DNA from: JAKFWF01 sp963741505 | GTDB lineage: Bacteria; Pseudomonadota; Alphaproteobacteria; Rhizobiales; Hyphomicrobiaceae | Direction: 5' to 3' | Length of the DNA stretch: 64,000 nt | NCBI GenBank assembly: GCA_963741505.1 | Contig: CAVUIJ010000002.1 | Coordinates: 310,001-374,000 of the forward strand | Part shown: piece by piece, positions 28,211-36,707 of the stretch | Position numbering within the stretch: position 1 is the first letter of the stretch | Layout: every line of letters begins with the position of its first letter | Notes under the pieces: generated by a model | Told to the model about the DNA's origin: nothing | The model's database searches: none | The model's input: the letters and a program-made list of their open reading frames with translations, nothing else | Translations under genes and position numbers: made by a program

Positions 28211-29383
28211 ATGGCCGCCTTGCCGCCACTTGCTGCCGCCTGCCTGCCGGCGGGCATCCGCGCCCGGCATGTCGCCAACGTCAACGGCCTCGACATGCAC
28301 GTCCTGGAAGCGGGGCACGAGCAAGCCGGCCGGCCGCTGCTGCTCTTGCTGCATGGCTTCCCCGAGCTCGCCTATTCGTGGCGCAAGGTGATGCCGCCGT
28401 TGGCTGCGGCCGGCTTCCATGTCGTCGCCCCTGACCAGCGTGGCTATGGCCGCACCACCGGCTGGAGCGATGCCTACGACCAGGACCTTCGGCCGTTTTC
28501 GATGCTGAGCCTCGTTCGCGACGCGGTAGCGCTGGTCTATGCCCTCGGCCACGACCAGGTGCACTCCGTGATCGGCCACGACTTCGGCTCGCCGGTCGCC
28601 GCCTGGTGCGCACTGACGCGGCCCGACCTGTTCCGGTCCGTGGTGCTGATGAGCGCGCCGTTCGCCGGGCCGCCGCAGCTTCCCATCGGTAAGGCGCCGG
28701 CGCCAGCGGCAGCCGACCGCACCGCCGAGATGCTCGCCGCGCTGACCCGTCCGCGCAAACACTATCAATGGTACTATTCGACCCGCGCCGCCAACCCCGA
28801 CATGTGGCACTGCCGCGAGGGCGTGCATGCATTCCTGCGCGCCTACTTCCATCACAAGAGCGCCGACTGGCCGCAGAACAAGCCTTATCGCCTGGAAGCG
28901 TGGTCGGCCGAGCAGCTGGCGCTGATGCCGACCTACTACATCATGGATCTCGATCAGACGATGCCGCAGACGGTGGCGCCATTCATGCCCGATGCGGCAG
29001 CAATCGCTGCCTGTCGCTGGCTGCCCGAAAGCGAAATGGCGGTCTACGCCGGCGAATTTGGCCGCACCGGCTTCCAGGGCGGCCTCAACTGGTACCGCAC
29101 GCGCTTCGAACCGGCACTTGCTGCGGACCTGCAACTCTATGCGAACAGCGCCATCGAGCGCCCGGCCATGTTCATCGCCGGCCGCAGCGACTGGGGCGTG
29201 TTCCAGGTTCCGGGCGCCTACGAGAGGATGCAGACCCAGGTCTGCCGGCGGCTACTCGGCAGCCATCTGATCGACGGCGCAGGACACTGGGTGATGCAGG
29301 AAAAGCCCGAGCCGGTGGCCGCTCTGCTGGTCGATTTCTGCCGGACGGTCGTGCGGATGGATGGTGCAGAAACAGCGTACTAG
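28211..29383 (+). CDS. Alpha/beta hydrolase, epoxide hydrolase-like
   Basis: 390 aa from ATG 28211. Oxyanion motif LLLLHGFPELAYSW, the epoxide motif RGYGRTTG, nucleophile elbow IGHDFGSPVA with Asp124, cap-domain residues RKHYQWYYSTR, late catalytic His in GAGHWVMQEKP, and an acid in the region before it. An Asp nucleophile in GHDxG with HGFPE is the epoxide hydrolase/haloalkane dehalogenase pattern; the HGFP form favours epoxide hydrolase. No signal peptide. Probably monocistronic. Confidence 0.88.
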   Translation: MAALPPLAAACLPAGIRARHVANVNGLDMHVLEAGHEQAGRPLLLLLHGFPELAYSWRKVMPPLAAAGFHVVAPDQRGYGRTTGWSDAYDQDLRPFSMLSLVRDAVALVYALGHDQVHSVIGHDFGSPVAAWCALTRPDLFRSVVLMSAPFAGPPQLPIGKAPAPAAADRTAEMLAALTRPRKHYQWYYSTRAANPDMWHCREGVHAFLRAYFHHKSADWPQNKPYRLEAWSAEQLALMPTYYIMDLDQTMPQTVAPFMPDAAAIAACRWLPESEMAVYAGEFGRTGFQGGLNWYRTRFEPALAADLQLYANSAIERPAMFIAGRSDWGVFQVPGAYERMQTQVCRRLLGSHLIDGAGHWVMQEKPEPVAALLVDFCRTVVRMDGAETAY

Positions 29384-29386
29384 CCG

Positions 29387-29404
29387 CAAGAACTGCGGTT
29401 CTTG
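29387..29404. other. Small perfect hairpin after the hydrolase gene
   Basis: CAAGAAC-TGCG-GTTCTTG, a 7-bp stem starting four bases after the stop codon. There is no T tract, so termination would be weak or Rho-assisted. Downstream to 29600 the sequence is A/T-richer and probably contains the promoter of the RTX gene. Confidence 0.35.
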
Positions 29405-29603
29405 AAGATACCCGTCGGCCTTTGGTCCAATTCGAATTCGACTTGCGTCCGATAGTCTGCTCTTTTACTAATGCTCCACTATAAGCATAGAAATCCCTGC
29501 CCGGCGTTTAGGATGGCAGAGGACGGCAAGCTACTTGCATCAGCCTGCCGGCGAAGTTGCAGACGGTTCCGGTAGACGATTCCTCGGTTTGAGGGCTCAG
29601 TTC

Positions 29604-32286
29604 GTGCGTAAATTGCCAGATCAGCCGATTTCGCTGTCCGAAATCCTGGAATCCACCACGATTCCTGCGCCGTTTGGTTCGAGGGCGCCAGTCCCCGCCC
29701 CAGAAGACACCACCGATCGCACGGATGATGCGACGTTAGCGACCGTCGAGACGGTGTTCTGCGAGAGCCAGGAATTGTGGGTCTCGCGCCTGAAGGCCGA
29801 AGGCGGCGTCGCCTGGAGTGATCTGCAATTCGGCCGCGCGGCGACAGTGCTGACGAGTGCCGAATATCAATGGCAGGCCTTCACGGATTTCGCGCGCAAG
29901 CTCAATTCCCTGCCCCCCATCGGTGGCGCTGAGAAGGCCGATACCACCGATCACGACCGCGATGCCGACAGCCTGATCTTCACCGCCGGCGCCGATAGCG
30001 CGCCTGCGGCCGCGAGCGACGAATGGGGTGCGGCCTGGATCAGTGACCTCACCGGGTCGGTTCAGGATGACGATAAGCAGACAGATGTTGCCAGCGCCGA
30101 TGTTGCCGTGCCGGGCACAGACCACGCCGAAGCTCATGGGCGAGCGCCGCAGCGCGCCGGGCTCGGCAGCCGGTCGCACCTCGAAGTCTTGGCTTTCCTG
30201 GCGCTGCAAAGCTACCAGAGCGCCGTCGCCGCCGCAGTCAGCGCTCCCAAGGAGTTCGGCGTCGAGCAGCAGCCGGATGACGCACCGTCTGGCCGTTCGT
30301 CCAATCGGGCCGAATTACCGCCGCAGGATGGCAACACGCCGATCGATGTGGCGGCACGTGATTACGTCGACGCAGCGCCACAGGGCGGTTACGTACTCAC
30401 AGCAGCCGGCGATACTGGCTCTGAACTCGAGACCATCCAGGTCAACACCTCGGCATCGCCATCACCGGCCTATTCGCAGTCGTACCTGGTAGCCGATCCG
30501 GAATCGAGCGGACTTGCCAATCCGGTGCCGCTGTCCAACCCGTCCGACCTGCCGCACCTGCAGATCGGTACCGACGGCAACGACGTCATGATCGGCACCG
30601 ACGGTGTCGACATCATGCGCGGCGGCGCCGGCGACGACGTGCTCGAAGGCCGCGGCGATGCCGACGTCATCGACGGCGGCAGCGGCAATGACACATCGAG
30701 CTACGAGCATTCGACCGAGGCGGTGCAGGTCGATCTGACCGAGACCAGCGCGCAAGTCTCTAGTGGGCGACGCCAGCGGCGACATCCTGATCGAGATCGA
30801 AAACCTCACCGGTTCGAGCCATGACGATAAGCTGAGCGGCAACGCCGAGGCCAATATCCTCAGCGGCGGCGGCGGCGACGACACGCTCGAGGGTCGCGAA
30901 GGCGGAGACACGTTGATCGGCGGCGGCGGCCGCAACACCGCCAGCTACGAGCGATCGAACGAGTCGGTGCAGGTCGACCTGGCTGTCGATGGGCCGCAAG
31001 TTTCGAGCGGCGACGCCAATGGCGACGTGCTGGTCACGATCCAGGATGTGATCGGCTCGAGCCAGGCCGATAGTCTCAGCGGCGACGATGGCGCCAACGA
31101 ACTCAGCGGCGGCGGCGGCGATGACAAGCTCGAGGGGCGCGAAGGCGGCGACAAGCTTGTCGGCGGCGGCGGCCTCGACACGGCGAGCTATGAACATTCG
31201 GGTCAAGAGGTCCAAATCGATCTGGCCGCCGTCGGCCCGCAAGACTCGCACGGCGATGGCAGCGGCGACATCCTGGTCGAGATCGAGAACGTCACCGGTT
31301 CGAGCCACAATGACACGCTCAGCGGCGACGCCAATGCCAATCTCCTGAGCGGCGGCGGCGGTGACGACATCCTGCAAGGCAGCGGCGGCGGCGATCATCT
31401 GGACGGCGGCGGCGGCAACGACACCGCGAGCTACCACGACTCCGGCGAGGCTATTCAAGTCGACCTGAGCGAAGCCGGGGCGCAGTCGTCATCGGGCGAT
31501 GGCGCGGGCGATACCCTGGTGGCAATCGAGAACGTCACCGGTTCGAGCTACGACGACACGCTTGTCGGCAACGCTGAATCGAACGTGCTTAGCGGCGGCG
31601 GCGGCGATGACGCGTTGTACGGCAACGAGGGCAACGACGTCCTCGACGGCGGCAGCGGCGCCGATGCGATGGTCGGCGGCGGCGGCAATGACATCTATGT
31701 CGTCGACTATACCGGTGACTCGATCTTCGAAGAGGGCGGCGGCGGCGTCGACACGGTCGCGGCGATCATCAACTACTTCGCGTTGTCCGACAACGTCGAG
31801 AACCTCGTGTTCATCGGCAACGGCCAGTTCGAAGGCGTAGGCAACGATCTCAACAACGTGATCACTGGCGGTTCGCTGTCCGATCTGCTCTCGGGCGGCG
31901 GCGGCGACGACCATCTCAGTGGCGGCAGCGGCGATGATCACTTGGACGGCGGCGACGGCGACGATGAACTCGACGGCGGCGAGGGATCGAACTGGCTCGA
32001 TGGCGGCGCCGGCAACGACTGGCTGATCATCTTCAGCGGCAAGGACACGATCGTGCTGCAGCCCGGCTTCGGCAACGACGTCGTGGAAGGTTTCGGCGGC
32101 CACGGCAAAGATGGGTTCGATATGATCGATGTCACTGCGTATCACTTCCAAGACTTTATGCTTGGCACCGATATCCTTGTTCTGAGCCTGGGGGATGACA
32201 CTGTGCTGACCATTGGTACCGACACGCTGACACTCTTGAACACCAAGAGCGGTGACGTCAGCAGCAGCGACTTTATCTATCATTAG
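29604..32286 (+). CDS. RTX calcium-binding repeat protein, type I secretion substrate (one-base frame break)
   Basis: Start uncertain: GTG 29604 with GAGGG nine bases upstream is the best, TTG 29535 is possible. Residues up to about 330 are acidic, low-complexity and unrecognised. From GTDGNDVMIGTDGVDIMRGG onward there are many GGxGxDxLxG nonapeptides arranged in about five blocks of 70-77 residues, each with TASYE.S..VQVDL and a GSSxxDxLSG unit. The frame breaks at 30764-30766, where removing one G gives VSSGDASGDILIEIENLTGS. The C-terminus (SGDVSSSDFIYH) is hydrophobic and acidic, as in T1SS signals. The secretion genes follow directly. Confidence 0.88.
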
Positions 32287-32358
32287 ATTGGAACTGCCGG
32301 GGCGGCAGAGATGGCCCGAATATTGAATGGCCTAGTGTAGCGTGAGGGAGAATCTTCG

Positions 32359-34125
32359 GTGGCAAAGACGACGAAGCACCATGTGCGGGAGGCTCTTGGC
32401 TCCTTGTTCGGTGCCGGCGTGGTGATGGCCGTAATGTCCGGCGCTGTCAATATTCTGGCGCTGACCGGGTCGTTTTACATGCTTCAAGTCTATGACCGGG
32501 TGCTTTCCAGCAGAAGCATACCGACGCTGATTGCGCTCTCGGTGCTCGCTGCCGGCCTCTATTTCTTCCAGGGCTCGCTCGAGGTGATCCGCGCCCAGCT
32601 GCTGGTCCGGCTTGGCTCGCGTGTCGACCGGCGGCTAATAGGCAAGGCGCACGAGGCGGCAATGCGCCTGCCGTTGATGGGCCGGCACGTCAGCGAGGCG
32701 CAGCAGCCGATCCGCGACGTCGATACCATTCGCGGCTTCCTTTCGGGGCAGGGTCCGGTCGCCATCCTCGATATGCCGTGGATGCCGCTCTACATCGTTT
32801 TCGTCTTCCTGCTGCACCCGCTGCTCGGCTGGGTGACGCTGGGCGGCGCCTCGCTGCTCATACTGTTGACGCTGCTCACCGAGCGGACTACCCGAGCGAC
32901 CTCGGAAGGGCTGCTGCGCTCGTCGTCGCGGCGCTATACGGTGGCCGCCGCCTCGACCCGAAATTCGGAAGTGCTGCGCGCCATGGGATTCGGTCATCGC
33001 GCCATGCGCCGGTTCGCCGAGGCCAGCACCGAGCATTCGGCGGCGCAAGAGCGCCTGGGCGATTTAACGAGCGGATTCTCTGCGGTTTCCCGCGTGATCC
33101 GCCTCATTCTGCAGTCGGCCCTGCTCGGCCTGGGCGCGTACCTCACCATCAAGGGCGAGATGACGGCCGGCGCAATCATTGCCGCCTCGATCGCCTCCTC
33201 GCGCGCCTATGCCCCGATCGAGGTCGCGATCGCCAACTGGAAGGGCTTCGTCGCCGCCCGCCTTGCCTCCAAGCGGCTCAACGCGGCGATCGACATGCTG
33301 GGCGAGAAGGAAGCGCCACTCGACCTGCCGGCACCGGTGAAGAGCCTCAAGCTGGAAAACATCTCGGTTGCCATTCCCGGCACCCAGCGCCTCGCCTTGA
33401 GCAATATCAGCTTTGAGCTCGAGGCCGGCCAGGCGCTGGCGGTGATTGGCCCGAGCGCTGCCGGCAAGTCGTCGCTGGCGCGCGCCATTGTCGGCGTCTG
33501 GGGCACGGCGCGAGGAACGGTCAGGCTGGACGGCGCGGCACTCGATCACTGGGCGCCCGAACGCCTCGGCCAGCACGTCGGCTATCTGCCGCAGGACACC
33601 GAACTGTTCGAAGGCACGATCAAGGACAACATCGCCCGGTTCGAGGAAAATCCGGAGAGCCAGAAGGTCATTGCCGCGGCGCAAACCGCCGGCGTCCACG
33701 AGATGATCCTGCGACTGCCGGACGGCTACGAGACCCAGCTCGGCGAAATGGGAACCGCCTTGTCCGCCGGCCAGCGCCAGCGTATTGGCCTCGCCCGCGC
33801 CCTCTACGGCGATCCCTTCATGGTCGTGCTCGACGAACCCAATTCCAATCTCGACGCGGAAGGCGAGGAAGCCCTCGCAAGGGCGATCGAAAGTGTGCGC
33901 GAGCGCAAGGGCATCGCCGTCGTCATCGCCCACCGGCCTGGTGTGCTCGCTGTCGTCAACCAGATCGCCGTCATCGGCAACGGTCAGCTGACCGCCTTCG
34001 GGCCGCGCGATGAAGTTCTGCGCAAGGCGGTCAAGTCGGTGCCTGCGGTGGCGCAGGCCGCCAAGCCGACGGCGGCGGCGCCGCCGCAAGCACCAACCGG
34101 TGTGCTGGTGCAGCAACCGGCTTGA
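32359..34125 (+). CDS. Type I secretion ABC transporter (PrtD family)
   Basis: 588 aa from GTG 32359 (AGGGAG upstream). Six-helix exporter domain 1-320 (GSFYMLQVYDRVLSSRSIPT is diagnostic of PrtD/RaxB-like T1SS permeases), then an ATPase with VIGPSAAGKSSLARAIVGVW, YLPQDTELFEGTIKDNIARF, signature LSAGQRQRIGLARAL and FMVVLDEPNSNLD. No peptidase C39 or CLD domain. It is placed between the RTX substrate and the HlyD-type adaptor, so it powers export of the RTX protein. Confidence 0.94.
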   Translation: MAKTTKHHVREALGSLFGAGVVMAVMSGAVNILALTGSFYMLQVYDRVLSSRSIPTLIALSVLAAGLYFFQGSLEVIRAQLLVRLGSRVDRRLIGKAHEAAMRLPLMGRHVSEAQQPIRDVDTIRGFLSGQGPVAILDMPWMPLYIVFVFLLHPLLGWVTLGGASLLILLTLLTERTTRATSEGLLRSSSRRYTVAAASTRNSEVLRAMGFGHRAMRRFAEASTEHSAAQERLGDLTSGFSAVSRVIRLILQSALLGLGAYLTIKGEMTAGAIIAASIASSRAYAPIEVAIANWKGFVAARLASKRLNAAIDMLGEKEAPLDLPAPVKSLKLENISVAIPGTQRLALSNISFELEAGQALAVIGPSAAGKSSLARAIVGVWGTARGTVRLDGAALDHWAPERLGQHVGYLPQDTELFEGTIKDNIARFEENPESQKVIAAAQTAGVHEMILRLPDGYETQLGEMGTALSAGQRQRIGLARALYGDPFMVVLDEPNSNLDAEGEEALARAIESVRERKGIAVVIAHRPGVLAVVNQIAVIGNGQLTAFGPRDEVLRKAVKSVPAVAQAAKPTAAAPPQAPTGVLVQQPA

Positions 34126-34172
34126 TCAAGAATTCATTTTGACAGCGTTAGATTGCCCTCGGAAAGACCACC

Positions 34173-35492
34173 ATGGCCAGACCTCCTTCGACAGCTCAGA
34201 CCGAGCAAGACGCCGATCCGGCCTTCAGACAGCGCGCAATGCTCGGCGTCGGGCTGATCGTCGCCCTCGTCGGCGGCATCGGCGGCTGGGCTGGCGCGTC
34301 GTCGCTGTCGGGCGCGGTCATCGCCGGTGGGCAGGTCGTCGTCGACAGCAGCATCAAGAAGGTACAGCACCCGACGGGTGGCGTGGTCGGCATCATTCGC
34401 GTCAGGAACGGCGACGTCGTCAATGCCGGCGACGTGTTGGTTCGCCTCGACGACACCCAAACCCGTGCCAACCTCGACATCGTGCTGACGCAGCTGACGG
34501 AATACACCGGCCGCAAGGCGCGACTCGCGGCCGAACGCGACGGCGCCAGCGAGATCGCCTTTCCACCCGGGTTCGCCGAATCCTACCGCGAGGCCGAGCG
34601 TGTCAGAGCCGGCGAGAAGCGGCTGTTCGAGGCCCGCGCCCAGTCGGTCCGCGAACAAAAGGGCCAGCTGCGCGAGCGCATCGGCCAGTACCAGAACGAG
34701 ATCAAGGGCATCAAGTCGCAGGAAAAGGCCAAATCGGAAGAGTTGCGTCTGGTGCGCGAGGAATTGACCCGCGTCGAGGACATGTACAATCGCCAATTGC
34801 TGCCGATGACGCGCCTGCTGCAGATGCAGCGTGAAGTGACACGCATTGCTGGTGAGGACGGCGCCCTGATCTCCCAGATGGCACGCTCGGAAGGCCAGAT
34901 CAGCGAAACCGAGCTGCGCATCATCGAGCTCGAGGCCACCTTCCGGTCGGAAGCGCAAAAGGAACTGCGCGAGATCGAGGGCAAGATCGGCGAACTCGTT
35001 CAACGCCAGATCGCCGCCGAGGACACGCTGATGCGGATCGACATCAAGGCGCCGCAGTCCGGCATGGTGCACGAGATGACGGTGCACACCGTCGGCGGCG
35101 TGATCAATGCCGGCGAGTTGATCATGGGCATCGTGCCGCTGCAGGACGAGAAGGTGATCGAAGTCAGGATCGCGCCGACCGACATCGACCAGGTCGTGCC
35201 GGGACAAAAAGTGGTGCTGCGCTTCCCGGCGTTCAACCAGCGCACCACGCCGGAACTCAAGGGCTCGGTGACGACGCTGGCCTCGGATGTGACGAAAGAG
35301 GCGCAGACCAACGTCACCTACTACACCGCGCGCGTCAAAGTCGACGACGCCGACATGCAAACCTTCAAGCAGATGAAGCTCGTTGCCGGCATGCCGGTCG
35401 AAGGCTTCATCCAGACCGGCGAACGCACCGCACTGTCCTACCTCGTCAAGCCGTTCCGCGATCAGCTGGCGCGGGCCTTCCGCGAAGAATAG
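34173..35492 (+). CDS. HlyD-family type I secretion adaptor (membrane fusion protein)
   Basis: 439 aa. One N-terminal TM segment (about 22-42), a split lipoyl/barrel-sandwich domain (KVQHPTGGVVGIIRVRNGDVV near 60, and KAPQSGMVHEMTVHTVGGVI near 290), a long coiled coil between (about 95-280), and the conserved HlyD end region GMPVEGFIQTGERTALSYLV with LVKPFRDQLARAFRE. It is 47 bp downstream of the ABC gene. The outer-membrane TolC partner is not in the window. Confidence 0.94.
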   Translation: MARPPSTAQTEQDADPAFRQRAMLGVGLIVALVGGIGGWAGASSLSGAVIAGGQVVVDSSIKKVQHPTGGVVGIIRVRNGDVVNAGDVLVRLDDTQTRANLDIVLTQLTEYTGRKARLAAERDGASEIAFPPGFAESYREAERVRAGEKRLFEARAQSVREQKGQLRERIGQYQNEIKGIKSQEKAKSEELRLVREELTRVEDMYNRQLLPMTRLLQMQREVTRIAGEDGALISQMARSEGQISETELRIIELEATFRSEAQKELREIEGKIGELVQRQIAAEDTLMRIDIKAPQSGMVHEMTVHTVGGVINAGELIMGIVPLQDEKVIEVRIAPTDIDQVVPGQKVVLRFPAFNQRTTPELKGSVTTLASDVTKEAQTNVTYYTARVKVDDADMQTFKQMKLVAGMPVEGFIQTGERTALSYLVKPFRDQLARAFREE

Positions 35493-35529
35493 AGGGCTGG
35501 CCGCCGGCAGCGCAGCGCCGGGCCACCTA

Positions 35530-36486
35530 TCATCGCATCAGCCCGGCTTCGCGATAGTAGCGCGCGACGCCTGCGTGCAGCAGCTCCGGCCGTGGCAGCG
35601 CGGCGATGGTATTCATCGCCGTCGTCTCGGCGGCCTGCGGCAATCGCCGGGCGAGGTCGGGCTCGGCCGCATGCAGTGCCTTGGCCAGACGATGGGCGAC
35701 CGCTTCATCGAGGCCAGGCCGCATCATGACGAAACTCCATGAGCCGACCGAGGTGATCGCCGCATCCTGCCCGGGATAGGAGCCGGCGGGCACGACCAGG
35801 GTCTTCAAAAACGCATGCTTCGCCCTAATCCGCGTGATCTCGTCCGCGTTCGGCACGATGAACCGGGCGCCGCCGGGCAGCTTGGCGACGGCGGCAAATC
35901 CCGGCCAGCCGATACCGCCGCCCCACAATGCCTCGACCCGGCCGTCGGCGACCATTGCCGGGCCGTCGCCGGCGCGCTCGAGGAATACGGCGCCGAAGTC
36001 CTTCGTCTGGTCGAGGCCGAGACCGTCGAGCACGTAGCGCGCGAGGATCACGAGACCGGAACCGGCGGCGCCGAAGGCCACCGGCTTGCCGACGAGATCG
36101 CCGATCGAGCGCGCCGGCGACGCCGCCTTGACCACGAACATGCCCGGCGAGGAATACATCGCGGTGAAGATCCTAAGATCGGCCGGCGCCCGCCCGACGC
36201 CGTTCAGCGCCTCGTAGGCACTTTCGCCCTGCACCAGCGCGAGATCGAGTTGGCCTGCCTCCAACAGCGGAATGTTCTCGGCACTGCCCTTGGTGTTTTG
36301 CGGCCGCACCTCGAGCGTCGGATCGGCGGCCTTGAGGGCCGCGACAAGCGCGTCGCCATAGACCGGAAAGCCGCCACCCGGCGTTGCCGTGCCGAGCTTG
36401 ATCAGCACCGGTTGCTGCGCATTCGCCATGCTGGTCATCATCATCACTGCCAACCCGATGGCACCCACGAGTGTTCGTTTCAGCAT
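35530..36486 (-). CDS. TAXI-family TRAP-type solute-binding protein (orphan)
   Basis: 318 aa from ATG 36486 (GGAG upstream). Sec signal peptide MLKRTLVGAIGLAVMMMTSM to ANAQ. The mature protein has IKLGTATPGGGFPVYGDALV, the TAXI hallmark, then KGSAENIPLLEAGQLDLALV and the WGGGIGWPGFAAV region. TAXI proteins deliver glutamate or other carboxylates to TRAP permeases, but no DctQ/DctM gene is present here. It is divergent from the receptor-channel gene at 36708, an arrangement that may mean shared regulation. Confidence 0.9.
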   Translation of the reverse strand: MLKRTLVGAIGLAVMMMTSMANAQQPVLIKLGTATPGGGFPVYGDALVAALKAADPTLEVRPQNTKGSAENIPLLEAGQLDLALVQGESAYEALNGVGRAPADLRIFTAMYSSPGMFVVKAASPARSIGDLVGKPVAFGAAGSGLVILARYVLDGLGLDQTKDFGAVFLERAGDGPAMVADGRVEALWGGGIGWPGFAAVAKLPGGARFIVPNADEITRIRAKHAFLKTLVVPAGSYPGQDAAITSVGSWSFVMMRPGLDEAVAHRLAKALHAAEPDLARRLPQAAETTAMNTIAALPRPELLHAGVARYYREAGLMR

Positions 36487-36707
36487 TTGCCACTCCGCCA
36501 GCATCGCCGATGCCTGGAATGGGACCATAGCCGCGTTGCAGTCCGGTGACGAGGGCGCACTGCGTGCGCGATCGGCTCGACAGCGGGTTGTCAAACGCCG
36601 CCCGCTTGAGGCAGCCTGCCGCTTGTGAGACGCCGGGCACCATGATCGCCGCAACTGCCTGCAACAGCCATCGGCCTTGCGCCGCAGACCGCCAGAGGAT
36701 GCTAGCC

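Noticed and set aside
30588..32050. CRISPR-like or minisatellite array
   Set aside because: The repeats encode GGxGxDxL nonapeptides in a continuous reading frame with no spacers; they are RTX repeats.
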